Shown here: positions 47,401 to 52,662 of the stretch, one piece after another
Numbering within the stretch: the first letter of the stretch is position 1
Layout: each line of letters starts with the position of its first letter
DNA from: Colias croceus
Lineage: Eukaryota; Arthropoda; Insecta; Lepidoptera; Pieridae
Direction: 5' to 3'
Assembly (NCBI RefSeq): GCF_905220415.1
Contig: NC_059564.1
Span: forward strand, 5,716,501 to 5,780,500
DNA: 64,000 nucleotides
The notes under the pieces: generated by a model
Database searches by the model: none
What the model saw: the letters and a program-made list of their open reading frames with translations, nothing else
What the model was told of the DNA's origin: nothing
Position numbers and translations under genes: made by a program

Positions 47401-50400
47401 TTTACCAATATTTTGACCACATCAAAATAATATAAATCACAGGTAATAAACAACGGACGAGTGTTCCAGAAGCACAGAGTGACGGATTTGCACAAACAGG
47501 TGTTGCCGCAGACTGACAATCAGGTAACATTATATATTACTAGCTGTGCCCCGCAGTTTTACCCGCATTGCTCCGCTCCTGTAGATCTTAGCGTGATGAT
47601 AAATAGCCTATAAGCCTTCCTCGATAAATGGACCATCTAACAGTGAAATATTTTTTTTAATCGGACCCGTGATTCGTGAGATAAGCGCGTTCAAGCAAAC
47701 AAACAAACTTTTCAGCTTTATAATATTAGTTTTATTAGCTTTGCCTATACAAATAGTCGTTTTAGATTCACCGCTTGAATGTTGGTCTAAAATTTTCAAA
47801 ACTGTAAAAAAATAAGGTAACGGATATTCAAATCTAGATGGAACACTGGATTTTCATACAATCTTTGTCATTATAATTGTCAGATAAGCTAACTACAACA
47901 TAAACTCAAACTCAAACATTTATTTATTCAATTAGACTTCTTCGAGAAGCACTTTTGAAACGTCAATACATATTTTTAACATTTACCACCGATTCGGAAA
48001 GCAGTATCTATGGAGAAAAACCGGCAAGAAACTCCATAGTTGCTCTTTTAAATTATTTCAGTATTACAATACATAATATTAGGAAGCTGTGATTCCAACC
48101 ACAAATATTATAATGTTCTCATTTCAGCCCAAAAAAGTAACCACAAAAAAGAGAAAAGACAAAAAGAAACCGGAAGTGCAGCCTGTCAATATGGAAGTGA
48201 TTGAGAACGCGCCGCAAGTGAATCAAGATGCTGGACCGAATGTGATGCGGTTGAACCAGGATGGAGAGAAGAAGATCATCATTGAGGACTTTGTTGAGAT
48301 TAAACCGAAGATTTCAACTGATATGCCTAAGGTACATTTTGTAATAATTTAAAGTACCATTTAAATCAAAATTTTTGTTTTTTCCTTTTATATAACAACT
48401 AGCTTACCGCCCGCGGCTTCGCCCGCTTTGTCTAAAACCTAATAAATTATATACTAATACCTTCCTCTTGAATCACTCTATCTCTTAAAAAAACCGCAAC
48501 AAAATCCGTTGAGTAGTTTGAAAGATTTAAGCATACAAAGGGACATAGGGACAGAGAAAGCGACTTTGTTTTATACTATGTAGTGATTCAATTTACAACG
48601 ATTTGTATAGTAACTGTTAAAAACGTTTTTATTTAATTAAATTTGATCAATCCTACTTAATATTTTAAATGCGAAAGTTTGTGTGTGTGTTTGTTACTCT
48701 TTCACGCAAATACAACTAAACCGATTACAATGAAATTTAGCACACATATAGAGGGTAACTTGGATTAACACATAGGACAGGTTTTATCCCGGAAATCCCA
48801 CGGGAACTATGCGGGTTTTCCTTTGAAAGCGCGGGCAGAGCCGCGGGCGGAAATCTAGTAATCACTAAATCTGAAATAAAACCAATTATAATTTAAAAAA
48901 ATCAAATTTATAATATACTTCACAGCGCAAACGCAAACGTCCTCACAGAGGCAAGACTGTCACCCGACAAAGGTATGTCTGTTATTTATTTTTTTATACT
49001 TTAATATTATCATATTATGAAGAAGCCGCTTTTAGGTTCGCCTGTATGTTTGTATGTAACCGACTCGTTTAGACTCGATTTTTATCCACTTTAAACGGAC
49101 AGATTTAATGCAAACGTTGTACACATATCAAGGATCGGTGACAATAATTTCATGAATTTAAGCGTGTTTTTTAGTTATTAAGTGAAACTTCTTTACTAGC
49201 GTTGAGAGTAATTTTAAGGTCGCGTCATGACAATACTGTCACGTTATAGAATGAATCAACGATTTTGGTATCTTTGAATCTTGCCAAAGAAGTTTCACTT
49301 CTGACACGTGTGCTCGGTACACACGCTGTTTTTATTAAGTTCTGTGTTAATTATTTTTATGTAAAAATGTCTATTATGCAGAGAGGAAGAAGCAATTAAA
49401 CCTATATCTATAGAGGACTCTCCAATGGACCAAGCGATGGTCAGAACACAGGATGTTGACTCCGGTGAGATAATATTTTATTTACTTAGGTATTTTATTT
49501 AGCTATTGCATAGCTTCTATCGCGGGCCTTGAGCGCGGGGACCGAATCGAGAAATTCCGTAACGAAAAAACCTCACGCTCCCCACTCCGACGGGCGGAGG
49601 TGTGGCTTGAAGGCATAGCATACAATAGCTTTATCACACGTCTTTTTTTTAAAATAAAAAACTTATGTATAATCCTCCTATATCTAGAGAAGCTCGATTT
49701 TGCCAATGAACTTTCTTGTATATTATAATATGTGAATTTGTTCAGCATTGTATGAATCAACAGTTTAATTATTATTAATTTCAGATGAACAACGCCCCTC
49801 ACACAGACACGCGCCACAAACGCACAGACACACACACGTACACTTGGATATAGATAACAAGGATGATGACGAAGACAGTAAACATGACAGACATGCTCAT
49901 AAAGTTGGTAAATCTGACCGAAACGCGTACAATGTTGATAAAATTGACCAGCACGCGTATAACGTTGACAAATTTGACCAACAAGCTTATAAAACTGACA
50001 AATTTGACCAATCTGCTTATAAAAAGGAGAAATTTGACCAATCCGTTTATAAAAATGATAAATTTGACCACCCTGCTTATATAAATGATAATTTTGACCA
50101 ATCTGCTTATAAAAATGACAAAAATGACCAACAAGCTTATAAACATAATAAAATTGACCAGGATGACAAGAAAAATGACAATATAGATGACGATAGAAAA
50201 ATAATTGATAGGAAAGACAAAGATAAAATAATTAACTTCAAGAAGGTTTTCGATCAAGTTGGCAATCAAATTGTTAAAAACACATACGATTTAAAATCGA
50301 ATAATAATTATAAAGTTAGAGACAAAGACGATGGTTATACAGCTACAGTTAAAGATAGATATAAAGATGATAGAGTTGTGTACACTGACACGGATAAGTT

Positions 50401-52490
50401 GAGGAGTGAGGAACGAGAGGACAGTGGGTTCGATAAGGGCGACGCACGTGATGATGTAAGTATTTTAATAAAAGTAATAAAAAAACATATATGAGTGTGA
50501 AAGTGTTTGATTTTAAATCAATTCTGATCGTGTATAAAGTTAAAATAATAGTTTATAATAAATATCTTGTGTATAATAAATAGTTTATGGTAGTTAATAA
50601 AAACAATCCCCGACGAGTACAATATGGAGGTCTTCAAGAGGAGAGTGAACAGGTACATTCTAGGGCAGCGCGCTCCATCTTAGGCCACATCTCAGCTTAC
50701 CATCAGGCGAGATCGTGGCCAAGCGCTCCCCTATTGTACTGTAAAAAAAAAAAAAAACAATCGATTAATATAATTGCAAATCATTTAAAATTAATCATCT
50801 GTTTTTAAAATCCATTAGATCACGATATTTAGAACGTCATCAGCATAAGTTCAATTTGTATCATGTAAAATCCATATTCACTAGTAAATTGGCACATCAT
50901 TCCTATTATACATATGAAATAACTCTTCGACATAGGCAATACCCAATTTTCATTTTACAAATTAATATTCCTAACAGCAAACGGACCCATCGTCCCCATA
51001 CCACCGTACGCAAGACGCTGTCTCGTCCCCATTGCCCCAAACCCACTACGGGGACATAGATACAAACACGCGTGTGTCCGCTGAGGACAGGCCTGTGGGG
51101 CAGAGTGGGGCAAATGTGGACCAACACACGGGGCAAAGTGGGGCAAGTGTGAGGGGCAGAGATCTGGGACCGTCCCAAAGTGGACCTGTGAGAGTGGTTA
51201 TGAGGTGAGTGAAGTAGTAGTGGTATAAGAAGTAACAATAGTAGTGGTATTAGGATTAGGAGTAATAGGAAGAGTAACAATAGTATTAGCTGACGAATTT
51301 ATAATGGTAGCAGTAGAAGAAATTATATTATTAGTAGTAACAACGGTAGTAGTGTGAGTGGTAGGAATAGAATTAGATGTTATAGTAAGTACAACAAGTA
51401 GAAGTCGTAGTAAAAGTATTAATAGTAGTAGAAAGAAGTATTCATAGCAGTTATTTAATTGGTATTAGCGGAAAATTAGTATATAATGTGTCGTAAGAAG
51501 TAAATTAATATTATATTTAACTATCTATACACTGCGGTTTTACCTGCAGCGGTCCGCTCCCGTTGGTCTTAGCGTGATGACAGCCTATAGCTTTCCTCGA
51601 TAAATAGGCCTATTTAACAACCAAATAATTTTTAAAATCGGACCAGTAGATTAGCGCGTTCAAACAAACAAACAAACTCCTCAGCTTTATAATATTAGTA
51701 TAGATTGATTAAAAAAATGTCTTATTGCAGGTCGAATCTCACTTTCAACTTGGGAGATGAATTCTTCAATTGGAAACAAGCAGCTGATGATGTTGCGTGA
51801 GTTCATATCAACTAATTATTTTTATAAAATTCATGTTACGATACAATAAAAAACCTACTCGACGGATTTTAAACAATTATTTTATTGACTTTGTTACATT
51901 TATTTATTGAAGTGAAACTTCTTTATCGGGGTTGGAAAAAAATTTATTGTAACATTTTTTCGTGACGCGTGACATTTTTCCGTTAAGCGCCATCTTTTTC
52001 TTATCCCTAAGCGTGATTCGACGTATTTCTGTAAAGTTGCATAGTAAATTATTTTTTGAAAAATTATGTCATAAAGAATTTCACTTCTTACGTGTGTACT
52101 GTGTACACTACTAGTGTACGCACACATTTTTTTTTAATCAGAAACTATTACTGTAGAAACGATACCAAAAAACTACATGAGATGTAATAAAACTGAATTT
52201 TCTTTCTAGTAGTGAAATCCACGATTATTATAATTAATTTTTAAATAAATTTAATTGACTTTTTTTCCAGAAACCTTCTCGGCGAGTTGACGATACCGGG
52301 CAACACTACAAAATCGAGTAGCGAGTTCGATTCCCGGGAACATGAGAAGGAAACAGAGTCAATAAGAGAAGGGAGTGGAAGGGAGAAGGAGATACAAGAT
52401 AAGGGAAGTGCGAGAGAGAGGGAAATACAGGAAAAAGACAAAGGGAGTGACAAGTCGGGCTCCTCTGAAAGTAGTAGTGAAGAGATATAG
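25892..52490 (+). CDS. Polypeptide N-acetylgalactosaminyltransferase (pgant9-like) with long C-terminal tail
   Basis: Golgi type II membrane enzyme that transfers GalNAc from UDP-GalNAc to Ser/Thr, starting mucin-type O-glycans. Exons: 25892-26207, 27132-27332, 27798-27957, one of 28454-28667 / 32687-32900 / 34920-35127, then 36233-36324, 36619-36746, 37512-37607, 37868-37947, 38071-38207, 38493-38580, 39297-39382, 39761-39830, 40304-40463, and eleven tail exons to the TAG at 52490. The spliced length is 3738 nt (1245 aa) with exon 4a or 4b, or 1243 aa with 4c. Visible features: membrane anchor about residues 10-28, catalytic domain with [15 protein letters not shown] (Asp249/His251), [14 protein letters not shown] near 357, metal-ligand His385 in SRVGHVFR, then a ricin-type lectin domain about 475-609. 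Resemblance to Drosophila Pgant9 is from memory. Residues 610-1245 are unlike any family member I know. Confidence 0.93.
26818..26993 (+). mobile_element. Helitron-like element, cactacataatataaaac family
   Basis: It starts cactacatagtataaaaca and ends gccgccgcgggcggtagg with CTAG. It lies in intron 1 of the transferase. Confidence 0.6.
27359..27530 (-). mobile_element. CR1-like LINE 3'-UTR fragment
   Basis: It begins aaactcaaactcaaactcaa and reads through ccgattcggaaagcagtatc. It is almost identical to the start of the copy at 20258, so the two are recent relatives. It follows exon 2 of the transferase. Confidence 0.65.
28180..28346 (-). mobile_element. Helitron-like element
   Basis: Reverse copy of the ggaactactggtgctatttg type, with its 5' end at ttataatattagtatagat. 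It lies 107 bp before alternative exon 4a. Confidence 0.55.
28454..28667 (+). CDS. GalNAc-transferase alternative exon 4a (catalytic DxH exon)
   Basis: First of three exchangeable versions of exon 4: 214 bp, acceptor ATATCAG, donor GAG|GTTAGG. It completes the split Arg codon from exon 3 (CG|G) and ends in phase 0 for exon 5. It encodes [30 protein letters not shown] and [13 protein letters not shown]. The metal-binding Asp-Ala-His is intact. It differs from 4b and 4c mainly in positions 11-18 and 41-71 of the exon product. Confidence 0.9.
29003..32451 (+). mobile_element. Full extent of the CR1/Jockey-like LINE
   Basis: The 5' part (ttttggggtgtcatggccat...) begins near 29003. The 3' UTR has accatcagatgactcgtctg and ctcgtttgcctgctcttccc, a tail I recognise from lepidopteran LINEs, then a poly(A) run of about 30 at 32421-32451. 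The sequence aaataaaa on both sides is a weak candidate target duplication, so the 5' boundary is uncertain. Confidence 0.65.
29281..32373 (+). CDS. CR1/Jockey-like non-LTR retrotransposon endonuclease-reverse transcriptase, intact
   Basis: An uninterrupted ORF of 1030 codons from the ATG at 29281; an in-frame GTG at 29230 would add 17. It encodes an APE-type endonuclease ([17 protein letters not shown] near residue 200, GSSDHCLV) followed by a reverse transcriptase ([46 protein letters not shown], catalytic YADD near residue 735). The C-terminal region has [14 protein letters not shown] and [10 protein letters not shown], as in CR1, Jockey and related clades. No ORF1 is visible upstream. The ORF has no stop or frameshift, so the insertion is young and could encode active enzyme. 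It lies in the intron between alternative exons 4a and 4b, in the sense orientation. Confidence 0.9.
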   Translation: MAAVFNRNLPQEGTSSIDAGESLPEQSCSGRPTYSGEGKIPLVTSLPGKKSRKTSAPLSTLRVDFCNIRGIHSNINAVHYHLETAKPALLFLTETQISSPSDASYLSYPGFSLEHNFLPRAGVCTYIREDICFRRLGHLEGRDLSILWLRVECDDHPRIYACLYRSHSGNDESDRLFEHIQSSVDTVLNQTPAAEIVVLGDFNAHHAEFLKSRTTDHAGRSVHDFALAYNLTQLVSSPTRIPDIEDHTPSLLDLLLTSHPEGYQVNVDAPMGSSDHCLVRSSVPILRRPRPPRAGHRRVWHYKSADWDGMRTFFSSYPWSRVCFSANDPSACADSVADVVLQGMELFVPNSVVPVGGKSQPWFGRSCKSASRRKQDCYQAWANALASSDPNARTLKRELNSASRSFKKAIARAKAEHIAKLGEKLALLPSGTRAFWALAKAVQGNFCQPSLPSLRMENDSLAHTAKEKADLLGSLFAANSTLDDTGYLPPTIPRCDASMPDIRFSQRAVRKALLSLDVHKSSGPDGIPPIVLKMCAPELAPILTRLFRHSYSTGVVPNSWKTALVHPIPKKGDRSDPSNYRPIAITSLLSKIMESIINRQLLKYLEEHQLICDRQYGFRHGRSAGDLLVYLTHRWAEAIESKGEALAVSLDIAKAFDRVWHKALLSKLSSYGLPEKFCRWVTSFLTERSMKVVVDGSCSEPKLVNAGVPQGCVLSPTLFLLHINDLLRISSIHCYADDSTCDAVYAGRSNISRDRVTECRNDLVSVIETSLDEVSNWGRINLVQFNPNKTQVCAFTAKKNPFIVTPVFQSTPLKATASIGILGLEISSDVQFSCHLEGKAKLASQKLGVLCRAGQYFTPSHRLNLYKAQVRPHMEYCSHLWAGAPQQYLLPFDRIQRRAVRLVGEPSLTDRLDSLALRREVASLCVFYRIYHGECSEELFGTLPAAEFHHRTARHKLKFHPHHLDSWRSTTVRFRRSFLPRATEIWNQLPRAVFPMSYDLGTFKKRAYTYLKGRQHTRYTPGIVGASGRR
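32687..32900 (+). CDS. GalNAc-transferase alternative exon 4b (catalytic DxH exon)
   Basis: Second version, also 214 bp: acceptor GGGTACAG, donor CAG|GTGCGA. It has the same phases as 4a (CG|T on the 5' side). It encodes [36 protein letters not shown] and [20 protein letters not shown]. It is the most divergent after the DxH motif. It lies 4 kb from 4a, with a LINE between them. Confidence 0.9.
33737..33793. repeat. 57-bp inverted repeat (hairpin)
   Basis: gcgccttattcacggtcc is followed by a short loop (atcccggaccaggtcca) and then ggaccgtgaatatggcgc, an almost perfect stem of about 18 bp. It lies in the intron between exons 4b and 4c. It may be a tiny foldback element or an RNA hairpin. Confidence 0.6.
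34355..34595 (-). mobile_element. tRNA-derived SINE, reverse orientation
   Basis: The tRNA-like head at 34500-34590 has, on the minus strand, A box TGGCGCAGTGG and B box GGTTCGATCCC. The body (atttgtgtgatgaactccat, gtctgggtgttatt) and an (AAAT)n-like tail follow. Its body matches the SINE at 38795. Confidence 0.75.
34920..35127 (+). CDS. GalNAc-transferase alternative exon 4c (catalytic DxH exon)
   Basis: Third version, 208 bp (two codons shorter): acceptor CCCGTACAG, donor CAG|GTTATA. It has the same phases. It encodes [36 protein letters not shown] and [19 protein letters not shown]. It is much more GC- and CpG-rich than 4a, suggesting a different mutational or selective history. Confidence 0.9.
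35172..35240 (+). pseudogene. Relic of a fourth copy of GalNAc-transferase exon 4
   Basis: Forty-five bases after exon 4c the frame reads [20 protein letters not shown], aligning with [20 protein letters not shown] at the end of 4c. The 5' two-thirds, including the DxH motif and acceptor, is missing. No clear donor follows the last match. It stops about 12 bp before a TTGACGTAC-type MITE. I take it as a truncated duplicate that is not used. Confidence 0.7.
35253..35482. mobile_element. MITE, TTGACGTAC family
   Basis: The left end ttgacgtacaataaacaact matches the end of the element at 19577-20006; the right end is degenerate (agttgtttatgttatgtcat). It lies just past the exon 4 relic. Confidence 0.5.
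36427..36581 (+). mobile_element. MITE, AGTGAAACTTCTTT family, near-complete copy
   Basis: Inverted ends are gaagtgaaatttcttt on the left and aaagaagtttcacttc on the right, with cggcacacacgctttttt after the right end. It ends 38 bp before exon 6 of the GalNAc-transferase. Other copies or halves lie at 21417-21560, 41940-42300, 49181-49335, 54839-55015 (reverse) and 57104-57232; a diverged subfamily lies at 23707-23890 and 51907-52130. Confidence 0.65.
36773..36956. mobile_element. MITE, TTGACGTAC family, left-truncated
   Basis: The right end (gagtttagttgtttattgta followed by cgtcaa) is intact. The left end begins inside the element (gacaatcgactattaaaa). Confidence 0.5.
37232..37487 (+). mobile_element. 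CR1-like LINE 3' fragment
   Basis: Same tail as at 20258 but on the plus strand, ending aataaataaatgttttagtt and tgagtttaaat. It starts within ccacaggacagttctttggc. It precedes exon 7 of the transferase by 24 bp. Confidence 0.65.
38795..39019 (-). mobile_element. tRNA-derived SINE, reverse orientation
   Basis: The B box region (minus strand gtgggttcgattcccacccg) and the body gtgatgaacatagatgtttg and gtctgggtgttaa match the SINE at 34355. A CR1-like tail at 39030-39190 follows directly. Confidence 0.7.
39030..39190 (-). mobile_element. CR1-like LINE 3'-UTR fragment
   Basis: It begins ctcaaactcaaactgaaaca and contains cgattcggaaagtagtttct. It abuts the SINE on its left, in the intron between exons 10 and 11 of the transferase. 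Confidence 0.6.
40814..52490 (+). CDS. C-terminal tail exons 14-24 of the GalNAc-transferase
   Basis: Eleven exons: 40814-40868, 41269-41359, 42311-42475, 47443-47523, 48128-48331, 48926-48972, 49382-49464, 49785-50455, 50978-51204, 51731-51796 and 52271-52490. They continue the frame of lectin exon 13 for about 636 residues to TAG. Exons 15-16 encode a Lys run ([20 protein letters not shown]) and then an ordered-looking block ([29 protein letters not shown]). Exons 18-19 add basic clusters ([23 protein letters not shown]). Exon 21 holds ten-residue repeats, exon 22 has GQSGA[NS]V repeats, and exon 24 ends in Lys/Glu/Ser-rich low complexity. By topology the tail should be luminal. A separate gene starting near 41269 is possible but there is no promoter or leader evidence for it. 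Function unknown. Confidence 0.8.
40990..41160. repeat. 48-49-bp minisatellite, about 3 units
   Basis: The block gtaatgttatatagttacgc recurs at 40992, 41040 and 41089, interleaved with the palindrome gttacaatgtaac. It lies in the intron between exons 14 and 15 of the transferase. Confidence 0.75.
41573..41789 (-). mobile_element. Helitron-like element
   Basis: CTAG at 41573-41576 beside the GC hairpin (ccgccggcggctccgcccgc), with the 5' end at ttataatattagtgtag. A truncated relative (actagctgtttgtcttggct) lies just upstream, near 41405. Confidence 0.6.
42228..42300 (+). mobile_element. AGTGAAACTTCTTT-family MITE end abutting transferase exon 16
   Basis: The block gccaaagaagtttcacttct followed by gacacgta is the right end of the family. 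The sequence right after it, catgctgtttttcccag, is the pyrimidine tract and acceptor of exon 16 (42311). The left half of a family copy lies at 41940-41985. Confidence 0.6.
42476..42535. repeat. (AC)n microsatellite, left flank of an R1-clade insertion
   Basis: CACACA/CATACA repeats directly precede the retrotransposon at 42541 and continue after its poly(A) at about 45741-45790. The two parts look like one interrupted microsatellite. Confidence 0.85.
42541..45740 (+). mobile_element. R1-clade LINE inserted in AC microsatellite (Waldo/Mino-like)
   Basis: It comprises ORF2, a 3' UTR of about 200 bp (ccatcccgcggggatatgg, tagtcggtatggaccatgag) and poly(A) at 45720-45739, with AC repeats on both sides. 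R1-clade families that target ACAY or AC repeats (Waldo, Mino) are known in insects; the match here is inferred from clade plus target. Confidence 0.75.
42544..45516 (+). CDS. R1-clade non-LTR retrotransposon ORF2 (endonuclease-RT), intact
   Basis: An unbroken ORF of 990 codons. The N-terminal APE endonuclease has [15 protein letters not shown], the R1-clade opening, GDFNAW near residue 118 and TGSDHRAL. The reverse transcriptase follows with [50 protein letters not shown] and catalytic FADD near residue 639. Near the C terminus a CCHC-type zinc finger begins CPTCG at residue 917 ([18 protein letters not shown]). ORF1 (gag) is absent: the element starts only a few bases before the ORF2 ATG. 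It is in the sense orientation in the intron between exons 16 and 17. Confidence 0.92.
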   Translation: MLKVMQINLNHCEAAHDLLMQMVRELNLDVVIISEPYKQLSSGSWLSDQDGHAALWACGRSPLESVDLITKGCVKAKIGGIHFYSCYAAPSRTIQEFNDFLDTIVDDVQSNFPVAIAGDFNAWAIDWGSKSTNARGRALIEAMSAIDVVLLNKGNEPTFSRGEASSIVDLTFVSSVLAKGNTSWKVTEAYTGSDHRALYWEVSSRHKKPNTLRKKSNEVGWKVSSFDPEIFHITLEDRPLQPGHASEKAREVVKRVTSACDATMPRKRSRNHLPPVYWWNDNIAQLRQKCIRARRLSQRCRKTPHFDPIYKKYKEARLVLNKAIKESKRNCWTKMLEEVESDPWGRPYKVVMKNLKYNRLTPPTDPTLLEKIVTVLFPQQTEFKYKMAHNKKEVIPPVTEKELSDACGRIGNTKAPGLDGIPNVALKQAIKSVPGIFIDAFNACLKEGFFPTVWKRQKLVLLPKGNKPSTEASSYRPLCMLDTVGKMLERIIHNRIEEAVEPLLSNSQYGFRKGRSTLDAIGLVIDTARQAISGTRWRGGSKNYCLVVTLDIKNAFNSARWDVIMSALSNLKVPDDLRDIVASYFKNRVLIYDTESGPKEYNVTGGVPQGSVLGPLLWNVMYDGLLKSELPRETQLVAFADDLAVVVVAKYLEELNWAFDRTFQVIRQWMKSAGLQLAEHKTEAVLITSRKRIETTSLRVGNYEIVTQPYVRYLGVMLDTRLSFNKHAEHVATKAAVVASTLSRLMPNIGGPKQQRRRLLTSVTTSVLLYGAPLWSNALQLQQPKRQVVSTYRVSALRIASAFRTVSVEASCVISGMLPIEVLTEERKNLYHRQKSGTALTKTELKTEERRKSIEKWQRIWDTSTKGRWTHRLIPRIEPWVNRKHGEVNYYLTQMLSGHGCYREYLHRFKHEDSPECPTCGQDENAEHVFFICPAYKEARDTWETTMGTKVCPENIIGVMLSNKESWEATSAYATEVLKDLRKKERMRKV
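45800..45955 (+). mobile_element. Fragment of a reverse-transcriptase C-terminal region
   Basis: The frame reads [20 protein letters not shown] then [14 protein letters not shown], typical of the region after the RT domain in RTE-type and similar LINEs. Only about 50 codons remain, with AC repeats on both sides. Confidence 0.65.
46039..46255. mobile_element. MITE, CAGTACTCC ends, 217 bp
   Basis: Inverted ends: CAGTACTCCAAAATTAATAA on the left, and in reverse CAGTACTCCAAAAGTGATAA on the right, followed by TGCGCAT on both. TA flanks both sides, suggesting a Tc1/mariner-type target. Confidence 0.7.
46594..47160 (+). mobile_element. LINE 3' end with C-terminal ORF fragment
   Basis: An open frame from about 46594 to the TGA at 46984 reads [19 protein letters not shown] and later [20 protein letters not shown] and [10 protein letters not shown], the C-terminal end of a CR1-like retrotransposon protein. 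The 3' UTR runs to taatgggaataaatgtcttt. The sequence agctgtacacacacacaca occurs at both 45950 and 47162, so it may be a target duplication bounding the insertion. Confidence 0.7.
47540..47729 (-). mobile_element. Helitron-like element
   Basis: CTAG at 47540-47543 next to gctgtgccccgcagttttac, with the 5' end at ttataatattagttttatta. It begins 17 bp after exon 17 of the transferase. Confidence 0.6.
47904..48075 (-). mobile_element. CR1-like LINE 3'-UTR fragment
   Basis: It begins aactcaaactcaaacattta and includes accgattcggaaagcagtat. It ends about 50 bp before exon 18 of the transferase. Confidence 0.6.
48399..48586 (-). mobile_element. Helitron-like element, cactacataatataaaac family
   Basis: Reverse copy of the element at 17388-17580, with CTAG at 48399-48402 and the terminal ttatactatgtagtg at 48586. 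Confidence 0.6.
48651..48858 (+). mobile_element. Helitron-like element
   Basis: It starts cttaatattttaaatgcgaa and ends gcgggcagagccgcgggcgg with CTAG at 48855-48858. It lies 67 bp before exon 19. Confidence 0.6.
49181..49335 (+). mobile_element. AGTGAAACTTCTTT-family MITE
   Basis: Inverted ends are aagtgaaacttcttt and aaagaagtttcacttct. The tail cacacgctgtttttatt comes about 47 bp before exon 20 of the transferase. The inner part matches the copy at 36427 almost base for base. Confidence 0.65.
49910..50179 (+). repeat. Coding 30-bp repeat, nine decapeptides in exon 21
   Basis: Perfect 30-bp period over 270 bp, residues about 894-983. The consensus decapeptide is [10 protein letters not shown]; Asp-Gln and Ala-Tyr positions are the most constant. 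The repeats are rich in Lys, Asp and Asn and poor in Ser/Thr, so this is not a mucin domain. Unit sequences have diverged while keeping length and frame, which suggests selection on the peptide. Confidence 0.9.
50596..50758 (+). mobile_element. LINE 3' end with poly(A)
   Basis: The frame reads [20 protein letters not shown], the final FK-K motif of CR1/Jockey-type ORFs. It then has cttaccatcaggcgagatcg and a poly(A) run at 50744-50757. It lies in the intron between exons 21 and 22. Confidence 0.65.
51210..51440. repeat. Degenerate (AGT)n trinucleotide repeat
   Basis: Long run of agtagtagtggta, agtaacaatagt and similar units after exon 22. It is not coding: the donor at 51204 precedes it. Confidence 0.7.
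51528..51704 (-). mobile_element. Helitron-like element, CTAG end decayed
   Basis: Reverse copy with ctttataatattagtatag at 51704 and gcagcggtccgctcccgttg near its other end. It lies just upstream of exon 23. Confidence 0.55.
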
Positions 52491-52656
52491 ACTTAATAAT
52501 TATTATAGAAAATATTACTTATTATAATAGAAAATAATCATTGTTGTGAATGGAGGGTAGTTTTGGAAATTTTGTCAATTTCACTTCTGATTTGATTGTA
52601 ATAGTTTATTATAGGTGCAATTATGTTTATAATTATGTATTATGTTATTAGGGAAT

Positions 52657-52662
52657 AATAAA
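52657..52662 (+). terminator. Candidate polyadenylation signal of the GalNAc-transferase
   Basis: AATAAA lies 167 bp after the TAG at 52490, the first canonical hexamer downstream. The short AT-rich spacing suits a 3' UTR, but the cleavage site is not known. Confidence 0.5.

Noticed and set aside
49799..50269. 156-codon minus-strand open frame
   Set aside because: Complement of the transferase exon 21 repeats; hydrophobic residues arise from reading the Lys/Asp repeat backwards.
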